From contig CAIVXR010000107.1 in the NCBI GenBank assembly GCA_903909925.1, positions 1-5,488 of the forward strand: DNA of 5,488 nt, in the 5' to 3' direction. Source of the stretch: an uncultured beta proteobacterium. GTDB taxonomy: Bacteria > Pseudomonadota > Gammaproteobacteria > Burkholderiales > Burkholderiaceae. Under the pieces are notes generated by a model. That model made no database searches. It had not been told where the DNA came from and saw only the letters and a program-made list of their open reading frames with translations. The translations under genes were made by a program, and so were the position numbers. Positions 1 through 5,383 of the stretch are shown piece after piece (positions within the stretch are counted from its first letter, which is position 1; each line of letters starts with the position of its first letter).

Positions 1-101
1 CCAGTTGTGGCTTCAACAGCCGTAGCAGGTGCGGTCAAAAAGTCGTGCGCACGATGCATGCCACGTTTGGAAGGTGATTTTTTATTTTGTTGGACGGCCA
101 T
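1..101 (-). CDS. rpmF: 50S ribosomal protein L32, N-terminal part (runs off left edge)
   Basis: Only the first 33 codons are present; the gene continues beyond base 1. The translation starts MAVQQNKKSPSKRGMHRAHD, which is the highly conserved L32 N-terminus: a basic segment with the SKRGMHRAHD block. L32 is a small structural protein of the large ribosomal subunit. The ATG at 101-99 is preceded by a good Shine-Dalgarno AGGAG (minus strand, 112-108) at 6 nt spacing. It lies about 100 nt downstream of yceD on the same strand, the same arrangement as in E. coli, where plsX and fatty-acid synthesis genes follow; whether they follow here cannot be seen. The extended -10 box at 125-133 suggests rpmF also has its own promoter. 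Confidence 0.96.
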   Translation of the reverse strand, partial: MAVQQNKKSPSKRGMHRAHDFLTAPATAVEATT

Positions 102-124
102 ATTGAACTCCTAAGCAAGGCGAT

Positions 125-133
125 ATTCTAGCA
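125..133 (-). promoter_or_regulatory. Candidate extended -10 promoter for rpmF
   Basis: On the minus strand the yceD-rpmF gap contains TGCTAGAAT: an extended -10 TGN followed by TAGAAT, which matches 5 of 6 consensus positions. I see no good -35 hexamer at 16-18 nt, which fits an extended -10 type. Transcription would start near base 118, giving a short leader of about 17 nt that still includes the AGGAG ribosome binding site. This would let L32 be made independently of yceD. Called from sequence only. Confidence 0.4.
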
Positions 134-203
134 TGACAAAGCCCCTAAATGCTTGATTTATCTATAGAGAATACTTAAAACAACAGGGAAAACAGAGCTC
201 TAT

Positions 204-782
204 TTATGAATTTTTCTTCATATTTTTCAAGATGTTAAAGGGATTTTCACGTTCATCTAAGCCCTCCTCTTCATCCTCAAGCCCAAACACTGTGGCATGG
301 GGTTCACAAAAGCCCTCTGGATGCTTTGGAATCAAAGGCAAGGACAGTAAAACCTCGTCTTCTATGGTCTCCAATAGGTTGAAATGCTGGCTGGCCACCA
401 AGGGTTCCTGCTCTTCGTCCTCCAAAGGGTAGTCATCGGCCTCAGCCTCACTGCCTACCAAGATAAAACGGCGTTTTTCGTCTAAATCTACGGTGCAATC
501 CTGCAGGCAGCGCTGGCAAACCAAATGAAGGCGCCCTTTTAAGGCTAAATTCAAGATTTGTGCAGGCTCACTTCCGGGCGAATCCTCAAAATGGGTCTCC
601 ATTTGCCAGGCAAAACCATCACCTGGATTAAGGCTCGAAGCCTCCATAGCAAGCCTTGGCATATCGGTCATCGCCAAGAATCCAGCCCCCCGATAAGACT
701 GCGGGGCACAAAAATCGACCTTTTTTAAAGCAATGGCATCGGCCGATAACTGAACTTGAGGTAAAACTTGATTACGATTCAT
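204..782 (-). CDS. yceD: YceD / DUF177 family protein (large ribosomal RNA subunit accumulation protein)
   Basis: This 192-residue protein belongs to the YceD (DUF177) family, which is linked to accumulation of 23S rRNA; its biochemical activity is not settled. The family signature is visible: the cysteine cluster LVCQRCLQDC (Cys89, Cys92, Cys96), an acidic stretch around 112-126, the block FNLLETIEDEVLLSLPLIPKH at 134-154 followed by Cys159, and the C-terminal NPFNILKNMKK at 180-190. The cysteines could bind a metal, but that is inference. It is slightly longer than E. coli YceD. The ATG at 782 is the first start after an in-frame TAG 12 nt upstream; no clear Shine-Dalgarno precedes it, so translation may start from a very short leader. 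It sits upstream of rpmF and diverges from the Maf gene. Confidence 0.92.
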   Translation of the reverse strand: MNRNQVLPQVQLSADAIALKKVDFCAPQSYRGAGFLAMTDMPRLAMEASSLNPGDGFAWQMETHFEDSPGSEPAQILNLALKGRLHLVCQRCLQDCTVDLDEKRRFILVGSEAEADDYPLEDEEQEPLVASQHFNLLETIEDEVLLSLPLIPKHPEGFCEPHATVFGLEDEEEGLDERENPFNILKNMKKNS

Positions 783-823
783 GGCATCAGTCTAAATCAA
801 GGCATCCTCGAAAGTGTGCAGCA

Positions 824-1432
824 ATGAGTAACTCAATGAATTCACCTAAAAATCCGCCCCTTATTTTGGCCTCTACCTCAGCATATCGCCGTGAGCTTTT
901 AGAACGCCTACGCATTCCTTTTGAAGTGGTCTCCCCTAAAGTAGATGAAACGCCTCTCACTGGTGAGAGTACTTTGGACTTAGCGCTGCGTCTTGCATAT
1001 GCAAAAGCAACAGCAGTTGCAAAAGAACATCCTCATGCATGGGTGATTGGCTCTGATCAAGTGGCAGATTTATGCGGCGCTGCAATTGGTAAACCAGGGA
1101 ACTTTGAGAGGGCCTTAACGCAACTCCAACTCATGCGCGGCCAAACCGTCACTTTTCATACAGCACTTTGCTTGATGAAGGGTGACACACAAACTACCTT
1201 AAATATTCCCACTGAAGTGACTTTTCGAAAACTCTCAGATGATGTTTTAGAGAGTTACTTGCGCACAGAAGAACCCTATGACTGCGCTGGTAGCGCCAAG
1301 TCGGAAGGTTTAGGCATTACCCTGCTCGAGTCGATCAAGAGTGATGATCCTACTGCCCTCATTGGCTTACCGCTGATTGCTTTAAGTGGTTTATTGCGTG
1401 ATGCCGGCTTTGTCATTCCATCCAGAAATTAA
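824..1432 (+). CDS. maf: Maf family nucleotide pyrophosphatase, YceF (7-methyl-GTP pyrophosphatase) type
   Basis: The product is a 202-residue Maf protein. These cytoplasmic enzymes hydrolyse nucleoside triphosphates, often modified ones, to the monophosphate plus pyrophosphate. Visible family elements are LASTSAYRRELL at 15-26 (the S-x-x-R loop), KVDET at 39-43, IGSDQV at 75-80 with Asp78 as the likely catalytic acidic residue, GKP at 89-91, and CAGSAKSEGLGITLLE at 154-169 followed by LIGLPLIAL. The CAGSxKSEGxGITL form resembles E. coli YceF, which prefers m7GTP, rather than the dTTP/UTP-specific YhdE; the substrate here is inferred from that resemblance. The frame is open back to 656, but that stretch runs antisense through yceD and lacks Maf homology. 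ATG 824 was chosen; ATG 836 is possible, and neither has a strong Shine-Dalgarno. The methyltransferase follows 20 nt later, probably cotranscribed. Confidence 0.93.
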   Translation: MSNSMNSPKNPPLILASTSAYRRELLERLRIPFEVVSPKVDETPLTGESTLDLALRLAYAKATAVAKEHPHAWVIGSDQVADLCGAAIGKPGNFERALTQLQLMRGQTVTFHTALCLMKGDTQTTLNIPTEVTFRKLSDDVLESYLRTEEPYDCAGSAKSEGLGITLLESIKSDDPTALIGLPLIALSGLLRDAGFVIPSRN

Positions 1433-1452
1433 CAGCTCAATAAAAATTATTT

Positions 1453-2223
1453 ATGGCACAACTTGGTACGCTCTATCTAGTTCCAAATACCTTAGGTGAT
1501 GATGCGCGTACCGAGCAACTGCCATGGGTCTTACCCGCTGAAACTATCGCTCAAGCTGCAAAACTGAAATACTGGATTGTGGAAGATGCTAAGACAGCAC
1601 GTGCCTTATTAAAAGCAGTTGATAGTGTTTCACCTCTAGCTTGCACGATTCAAGAAATGCAAATGAGTGAATGGCGTGGCGTAGCTCGCAATGCTAAGTA
1701 CGGTGATGCTGTGAAGCCAGCAGATTTACTCAAGCCACTACTGACTGGCAATGACATGGGCCTAATGTCTGAAGCAGGTGTGCCTGGGGTAGCTGACCCT
1801 GGTGCAGAGCTAGTTCTAGCAGCACATCAACTTGGAGCGCGAGTAAAACCTTTGGTGGGGCCAAGTTCAATCTTGTTGGGCCTAATGGCCAGCGGCCTCA
1901 ATGGTCAGCACTTTGCTTTTCAGGGTTACTTGCCACAGGAAAACCAAGAGCGCAGCGTCAAACTCAAGCAACTAGAAGCAGAATCTCGAAAACTCCAGCA
2001 AACTCAGATTTGGATTGAGACCCCCTATCGCAATACGGCGATGCTGATGGCTTGTATCAATTCACTTGCGCCACAAACTTTACTTTGCTTAGGGGTGGAT
2101 CTCACGCTTACTTCTGAAATGATCACAACACTGTCCATTGCAGATTGGCGTAAGCGCTATCCAAATGAAGCTGCCTGCGCCCCACTACAAAATAGGCCAA
2201 CTGTATTTCTACTATTGGCCTAA
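1453..2223 (+). CDS. RsmI-like SAM-dependent methyltransferase (tetrapyrrole methylase fold), short form
   Basis: This 256-residue protein resembles RsmI (YraL), the 16S rRNA C1402 2'-O-methyltransferase, and thus the tetrapyrrole methylase fold. Recognisable parts are the N-terminal strand GTLYLVPNTLG (5-15), EDAKTARALL (44-53, compare EDTRxTxxLL in RsmI), MSEAGVPGVADPG (105-117, compare SDAGTPxISDPG), the SAM-site segment VGPSSILLGLMASGL (135-149), FQGYLP (156-161) and IETPYR (188-193). It lacks the HNE segment after the EDxxT motif and ends soon after the methylase fold, without the C-terminal extension of typical RsmI (about 280-290 residues). It is therefore probably a paralogue; the substrate is unknown, with RNA a guess based on family and neighbours. 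The start at 1453 aligns with the family N-terminus, although no good Shine-Dalgarno precedes it. Confidence 0.85.
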   Translation: MAQLGTLYLVPNTLGDDARTEQLPWVLPAETIAQAAKLKYWIVEDAKTARALLKAVDSVSPLACTIQEMQMSEWRGVARNAKYGDAVKPADLLKPLLTGNDMGLMSEAGVPGVADPGAELVLAAHQLGARVKPLVGPSSILLGLMASGLNGQHFAFQGYLPQENQERSVKLKQLEAESRKLQQTQIWIETPYRNTAMLMACINSLAPQTLLCLGVDLTLTSEMITTLSIADWRKRYPNEAACAPLQNRPTVFLLLA

Positions 2224-2234
2224 ATGTTTTCTCT

Positions 2235-2256
2235 GCGTTTTAAACGCTTGATTTTT
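2235..2256 (+). terminator. Weak intrinsic terminator between convergent genes
   Basis: The inverted repeat GCGTT-TTA-AACGC (2235-2247) makes a 5-bp stem with a 3-nt loop and is followed by TTGATTTTT. It lies in the 31-bp gap between the methyltransferase stop and the convergent sppA stop. The T-rich tract favours the plus strand, so it would end the maf-methyltransferase transcript. The stem is short and could be inefficient. Confidence 0.4.
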
Positions 2257-3202
2257 ACTTGAGATCTGGCGACTTCACTAAAGCTTTGCCAGCCGCTGCG
2301 CCAGCCTCTGCCCCAAAGCGTTTAGCGACACGCTCAGCAAAATTTTCTTTCATGGTGTAGTCCAGAATATCTGGGGCCTTAAAGATATCGCGTGCTACCG
2401 ACTCTACCGTGCCGTAACCATCTGCTAAACCAATCTTGACAGCCTGCTCACCGTTCCAAATACGTCCAGAAAATAAATCAGGAACATCTTTTAAGCGTGT
2501 GCCGCGACCTTCTTTGACCACCGCAATAAATTGCTGATGAATTTCATCGATCATGGTCTTAACCATTTCAACCTGTTTAGGATCCTCTTTACTAAAAGGA
2601 TCGAGCATGCCCTTATTAGATCCCGAAGTAATCATGCGACGAGTCACGCCTAATTTATCCATCAGGCCCGTGAAACCAAAGCCTTCCATAATCACGCCAA
2701 TTGAGCCAACCAAGCTGGCCTTATCAACCAAGATCTGATCGCCAGCGACTGCAACGTAGTAACCACCTGAAGCACAAATATCTTCAACCACGACATAAAA
2801 CGGTTTATTTGGATAGAGCTTTCGCAAACGATGGATCTCGTCATTCATCATGCCAGCTTGCACTGGTGAACCGCCTGGACTATTAATCCGCAGAACAACG
2901 CCAGCACTGTGCTCATTCTCAAAAGCAGAAACCAGTGAAGAGTTGATATCTAAGGCATTAGCCATAGAGCTTGATGAAATCTCACCCTCCAGCGTCACCA
3001 TCGCAGTGTGCTTTTCTACACCCATGCCGCGCCCAGGAAGATGAAAATCAAATACTGAAAGAATGACTCCGACAATGACGACTAAGGTCAGTACGCGGAG
3101 TACAGCCCTCCAGCGACGCGTCTTGCGGGTCTCCTTCAAATTCTCCAAGAGCAAATGTTCAAGAGCTTGACGTTCCCAGTTGGGGTTTGGATTATTTTCC
3201 AT
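2255..3202 (-). CDS. sppA: S49 family peptidase, SppA-type signal peptide peptidase
   Basis: This 315-residue inner-membrane serine protease probably degrades signal peptides left after protein export. An N-terminal cytoplasmic segment with a basic stretch (KETRKTRRWR, 23-32) precedes one membrane helix at about 33-51; the peptidase domain then faces the periplasm. Conserved elements are RINSPGGSP (105-113), ASGGYYVA (144-151) with nucleophile Ser145, VGSIGV (165-170), and Lys197 in SGSNKGM. The Ser-Lys distance of 52 residues equals that in Bacillus subtilis SppA (Ser147/Lys199), as I recall it. The length indicates the single-domain form, half the size of E. coli SppA, which is a tandem duplication. 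The ATG at 3202 has a Shine-Dalgarno AAGGAA at 3214-3209. It is last in the rluC-HAD-sppA operon, 27 nt after the HAD gene. Confidence 0.93.
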   Translation of the reverse strand: MENNPNPNWERQALEHLLLENLKETRKTRRWRAVLRVLTLVVIVGVILSVFDFHLPGRGMGVEKHTAMVTLEGEISSSSMANALDINSSLVSAFENEHSAGVVLRINSPGGSPVQAGMMNDEIHRLRKLYPNKPFYVVVEDICASGGYYVAVAGDQILVDKASLVGSIGVIMEGFGFTGLMDKLGVTRRMITSGSNKGMLDPFSKEDPKQVEMVKTMIDEIHQQFIAVVKEGRGTRLKDVPDLFSGRIWNGEQAVKIGLADGYGTVESVARDIFKAPDILDYTMKENFAERVAKRFGAEAGAAAGKALVKSPDLK

Positions 3203-3229
3203 CTTTGATTCCTTAGTATTGCCTAATAT

Positions 3230-3904
3230 TTAGAGATTCTGTTTTAGCCATTGTGACAGTTCTGCCACATCATCGACATGGGCTAATGATTTTGAGGTCT
3301 TGAGCGTATTCGGTGGATGAGCACCATAGGTTACTGCAACAGCATCTACTCCGGCATTGGCTGCCATGTCTAAATCGTGCGTTGTATCGCCAATCATCAG
3401 CATGCGGCGAGTAGGTACTTGGGTTACATCCGATAACTCTAGCAACATCCCAGGATGGGGTTTTGAGAAAGACTCATCGGCTGTGCGCGTTTCATGAAAG
3501 AGGTGGCCAATCTGATGGTGCTCTAAAGAGCGATCCAAGCCTACTCTAGATTTGCCAGTTGCTACAGCCAGGAGATATTGATCGTCCCGCAGTTTTTCTA
3601 AGAGCTCACGAATACCAACAAATAAATCAAGCTCATGGTCTTTAGCAAGATAGTGAAAACGAAAGCGATCCGTTAATTTTGGAAAGTGTACTGGCTCAAT
3701 CCAAGGAACTGCTCTACGTAACGAATCGGTAATTCCTAAACCGATCACTGAGCTCGCCAACGCATCATCAGGCTCTTTGAAACCTAAGTCTCGACACGCT
3801 TGCTGAATGCAATGCACGATGGTTGGCGTGGAATCCATAATGGTTCCGTCCCAATCCCAAACGATCAGGTCATAGCGGCGATCAGATTTATCGACTGGAC
3901 TCAT
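3230..3904 (-). CDS. HAD-superfamily hydrolase, Gph (phosphoglycolate phosphatase)-like
   Basis: A 224-residue cytoplasmic phosphatase of the haloacid dehalogenase superfamily with all catalytic motifs: motif I DWDGT at 17-21 (nucleophile Asp17, acid/base Asp19), motif II Thr116 in VATGKSR, motif III Lys148 in SKPHP, and motif IV GDTTHD with Asp173 and Asp177. The helical cap inserted after motif I (about 24-95) fits the Gph/PGMB-like subfamily. Phosphoglycolate is one candidate substrate, but HAD phosphatases are often promiscuous, so a specific symbol is not given. Its ATG (3904-3902) overlaps the TGA of rluC (3903-3901) as ATGA, which implies translational coupling. A purine-rich AGAAGAG lies just upstream inside rluC. 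Confidence 0.92.
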   Translation of the reverse strand: MSPVDKSDRRYDLIVWDWDGTIMDSTPTIVHCIQQACRDLGFKEPDDALASSVIGLGITDSLRRAVPWIEPVHFPKLTDRFRFHYLAKDHELDLFVGIRELLEKLRDDQYLLAVATGKSRVGLDRSLEHHQIGHLFHETRTADESFSKPHPGMLLELSDVTQVPTRRMLMIGDTTHDLDMAANAGVDAVAVTYGAHPPNTLKTSKSLAHVDDVAELSQWLKQNL

Positions 3905-4920
3905 TGCTCTTCTGTTGCTACAAAATTTTTCATCATGGCTGCAAATTCAGGTGGCAGAGGAGATTCAATCCGCATCTTTTCACCTGTGCGTGGATGTGTG
4001 AAACCCGCAAGGTGAGCATGTAGATATAGGCGTTTAGATTTAATTGCCTTATCTAGATCTTCAAAGCCATACTTATCATCACCTAAGATGGCATGACCCA
4101 GTTTTTGAAGATGCACCCGGATCTGATGGGTGCGCCCCGTCTTTAATTGCGCTTCGGCCAAAGTAATCGCAGCTCCCTCACGCTGCATTATTTTAGTTAC
4201 CCGCAAAGCAGTGTGACTAGGTAAACCTTCGGGATCTACACGAACTCTGCGTTCACCATTGGCTAAAAGATATTTGTGAAGTGGGTACTTGAGTTGCATC
4301 ACTTGGGCACCCTGTTCAATTTCTCCATGGGCAAGTAAGTAATAACGTTTATCGGTTTGACCTTCGCGAATTTGACGATGGAGCTCAACTAGAGCACTCC
4401 GCTTTTTTGCCAGCAGCAGTACGCCAGAGGTATCTCGATCTAAGCGATGAACCAATTCCAGAAATTTCAGTTCAGGGCGAGTGATGCGTAAAGTCTCAAT
4501 CACCCCTAAGGCAATTCCGGAGCCCCCATGCACTGCTAGACCAGGAGGCTTATCGACTATTAATAGTGCTTCATCCTCAAAGAGAATTGGCATTTTGTCT
4601 GAGTAGCCCTGGGCACGCGATTTCGTTTGTGCACTATTGACTGCTGCCATTTGGGCAGGTTCAGCAATTCGGACTGGTGGAACCCGAACGACATCCCCCT
4701 CGACTAGGCGAGTGGTTGGCTCCGCCCGCTTTTTATTCACCCGCACCTCGCCAGAGCGAATAATCCGGTAAACGTGACTTTTAGGAACCCCTTTAGCCCA
4801 ACGCAGCAAATAATTATCCAAACGCTGCCCAGCCTCTTCTGGACCTATGGTCTGCAGAAGTACTGCAGCTGGAGCACGGGCTGAGGCTGTTTTTGGCTTA
4901 GAAACTGGGTCGGATTTCAT
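3901..4920 (-). CDS. rluC: 23S rRNA pseudouridine synthase, RluA/RluC family
   Basis: The product has 339 residues. An N-terminal tail rich in Ala, Lys and Pro (1-25) leads to an S4 RNA-binding domain (about 31-82: GQRLDNYLLRW, SHVYRIIRSGEVRVNKKRA), then the pseudouridine synthase domain: LFEDEALLIVDKPPGLAVHGG (113-133), the catalytic signature HRLDRDTSG (158-166) with Asp161, KRYYLLAHG, LKTGRTHQIRVH and the C-terminal LYLHAHLAGFTHP. RluC in E. coli isomerises U955, U2504 and U2580 of 23S rRNA. Assignment to RluC rather than RluD rests on the S4 domain, the sequence and above all the position next to rne, as in E. coli. It is the first gene of a three-gene minus-strand operon and diverges from rne; AAGAGA lies upstream of the ATG as a modest ribosome binding site. 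Confidence 0.94.
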   Translation of the reverse strand: MKSDPVSKPKTASARAPAAVLLQTIGPEEAGQRLDNYLLRWAKGVPKSHVYRIIRSGEVRVNKKRAEPTTRLVEGDVVRVPPVRIAEPAQMAAVNSAQTKSRAQGYSDKMPILFEDEALLIVDKPPGLAVHGGSGIALGVIETLRITRPELKFLELVHRLDRDTSGVLLLAKKRSALVELHRQIREGQTDKRYYLLAHGEIEQGAQVMQLKYPLHKYLLANGERRVRVDPEGLPSHTALRVTKIMQREGAAITLAEAQLKTGRTHQIRVHLQKLGHAILGDDKYGFEDLDKAIKSKRLYLHAHLAGFTHPRTGEKMRIESPLPPEFAAMMKNFVATEEQ

Positions 4921-4976
4921 GATTTATTTCTCTTGCCGCCTCGTTCTAGGACGACAAGGGACTCAACAATACCCCA

Positions 4977-5002
4977 TTGTCATTCAACTTGTGCCGTATA
5001 AT
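4977..5002 (+). promoter_or_regulatory. Candidate promoter for rne
   Basis: A perfect -10 box TATAAT stands at 4997-5002, the only consensus hexamer in the rluC-rne gap. TTGTCA (4977-4982) matches 5 of 6 -35 positions but sits only 14 nt upstream, shorter than the usual 16-18. Either the -35 is not used as such or an activator compensates. Transcription would start near 5009, placing rne about 375 nt downstream of the start, close to the 361 nt leader known for E. coli rne. Confidence 0.55.
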
Positions 5003-5031
5003 CAACGCTCTAGCCAATTTATTGGCCCGGG

Positions 5032-5057
5032 ACGAACCTGATTCAGGTTTGAATCGT
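5032..5057 (+). repeat. Leader hairpin with a 5-nt bulge
   Basis: ACGA (5032-5035) pairs with TCGT (5054-5057), and ACCTG (5036-5040) pairs with CAGGT (5044-5048) across an ATT loop. This leaves TTGAA (5049-5053) as a bulge on the 3' side: nine base pairs in all. A competing pairing GATTC (5040-5044) / GAATC (5051-5055) is also possible. Confidence 0.5.
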
Positions 5058-5064
5058 GGAGCTT

Positions 5065-5087
5065 GGAGTCGCCCTTTAAAAGACTCC
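5065..5087 (+). repeat. Leader hairpin with an 11-nt loop
   Basis: GGAGTC (5065-5070) and GACTCC (5082-5087) are perfect complements, with the A/T-rich loop GCCCTTTAAAA between them. The unpaired AU-rich loop is the kind of single-stranded site RNase E prefers; its use as a cleavage site is speculation. A second small hairpin, GGGG-TTG-CCCC, follows directly at 5089-5099. Confidence 0.5.
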
Positions 5088-5117
5088 CGGGGTTGCCCCT
5101 CCCCCGTTGTAATGAGG

Positions 5118-5151
5118 CGCAGGGTTGGTGTGCCGTATGCCGCGACCCGCG
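5118..5151 (+). repeat. GC-rich leader hairpin with a bulged A
   Basis: CGC (5118-5120) and GGGT (5122-5125) pair with ACCC (5145-5148) and GCG (5149-5151), giving a 7-bp stem interrupted only by bulged A5121. The apical part (5126-5144) can pair further only weakly. A TTTTT run occurs at 5164-5168, too far from the stem for a standard intrinsic terminator. Confidence 0.45.
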
Positions 5152-5165
5152 ATTAGAAGACAGTT

Positions 5166-5203
5166 TTTAGGCGCGCGCCTGCATTGATGACCTAAAGGAG
5201 GTC
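5166..5203 (+). repeat. GC palindrome and overlapping alternative stems with buried Shine-Dalgarno-like sequence
   Basis: AGGCGCGCGCCT (5169-5180) is a perfect 12-bp palindrome. GACCT (5189-5193) can pair with AGGTC (5199-5203) around loop AAAGG. Alternatively TTTAGG (5166-5171) can pair with CCTAAA (5191-5196); this uses bases of both other stems, so the two states exclude each other. The segment AAAGGAGGT (5194-5202) is a full Shine-Dalgarno consensus, but no ATG, GTG or TTG follows at a usable distance. Confidence 0.5.
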
Positions 5204-5219
5204 TCTGCGGCGATCGTCA

Positions 5220-5294
5220 AGTGTGGCACCGATTTAACCAACAGTTAACTGGGTGAACTGAGTAAAAGATACTCAGATTTGCATGATCCACACT
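5220..5294 (+). repeat. Predicted three-way junction in the rne leader
   Basis: AGTGTGG (5220-5226) and CCACACT (5288-5294) form a perfect 7-bp closing stem 61 nt apart. Inside, CACC (5227-5230) pairs with GGTG (5252-5255), directly stacked on the closing stem and capped by the palindrome CAGTTAACTG (5242-5251). A second arm, CTGAGTA (5258-5264) with TACTCAG (5270-5276), is a perfect 7-bp hairpin with loop AAAGA. Two independent perfect 7-bp stems nested in 75 nt are unlikely by chance, so this is the best supported structure in the leader. Confidence 0.6.
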
Positions 5295-5299
5295 ATTAA

Positions 5300-5326
5300 A
5301 CCGCCATAGGTTATGCCTTGGGTGGT
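5300..5326 (+). repeat. Leader hairpin upstream of the rne ribosome binding site
   Basis: ACCGCC (5300-5305) pairs with GGTGGT (5321-5326), including one G-T (G-U) pair. Inside, AGG (5308-5310) pairs with CCT (5316-5318) around TTATG. The alternative CATA/TATG (5305-5308/5312-5315) is also possible. It follows the three-way junction after only 5 nt. Confidence 0.4.
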
Positions 5327-5361
5327 ATCTAACTTGTCCCTTAACGCAGCGCGCAACGACA

Positions 5362-5377
5362 TCCTCCCCCATAGGAG
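5362..5377 (+). promoter_or_regulatory. rne ribosome binding site, possibly masked by a local hairpin
   Basis: AGGAG (5373-5377) is the Shine-Dalgarno of rne, 6 nt before the ATG at 5384. Just upstream lies TCCTCC (5362-5367). Either CTCC (5364-5367) with GGAG (5374-5377), or TCCT (5362-5365) with AGGA (5373-5376), would bury the site in a 4-bp stem. The stem is weak on its own, so it could be opened by ribosomes or tuned by upstream folding. Confidence 0.6.
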
Positions 5378-5383
5378 AGTGTT

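Larger units (their letters stand above)
5009..5383 (+). promoter_or_regulatory. Long structured 5' leader of rne, candidate autoregulatory element
   Basis: This stretch has no credible gene on either strand but many inverted repeats in the rne sense direction: 5013-5026, 5035-5049, 5065-5087, 5089-5099, 5118-5151, 5166-5203, a three-way junction at 5220-5294, 5300-5326 and a fold over the ribosome binding site. In E. coli, RNase E represses its own synthesis by cleaving its mRNA under control of a structured leader (Rfam rne5); a different element, rne-II, is known in Pseudomonadales. Size and position fit the same job here, though I cannot align it to either. The 5' end is inferred from the -10 box at 4997-5002. 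A separate small RNA in this gap cannot be excluded, but I see no intrinsic terminator inside it. Confidence 0.6.

Noticed and set aside
656..823. An in-frame 56-codon N-terminal extension of the Maf protein
   Set aside because: It lies antisense within yceD, resembles nothing in the Maf family, and Maf homology begins just after the ATGs at 824 and 836.
783..823. Divergent promoter pair between yceD and maf
   Set aside because: Only weak T/A-rich -10-like strings are present with no matching -35 on either strand; promoters may lie inside the coding regions.
4943..4969. Minus-strand promoter for rluC (TTGTTG, 15-nt spacer, TAGAAC)
   Set aside because: Both hexamers are poor and the spacing is short; a promoter must exist nearby, but this one is not supported well enough to annotate.
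5118..5168. Intrinsic terminator: GC-rich hairpin followed by TTTTT
   Set aside because: The T run begins about 12 nt after the stem rather than directly behind it, so normal termination is unlikely.
5112..5187. Short leader ORFs: 14 codons from ATG 5112 and 16 codons from ATG 5137
   Set aside because: Neither has a Shine-Dalgarno, both lie in the GC-rich stem region, and the peptides show no recognisable attenuator pattern.
5220..5294. RNase P RNA, tmRNA or 6S RNA
   Set aside because: The structured gap before rne has none of the conserved sequence blocks of these RNAs, and its position fits an mRNA leader better.
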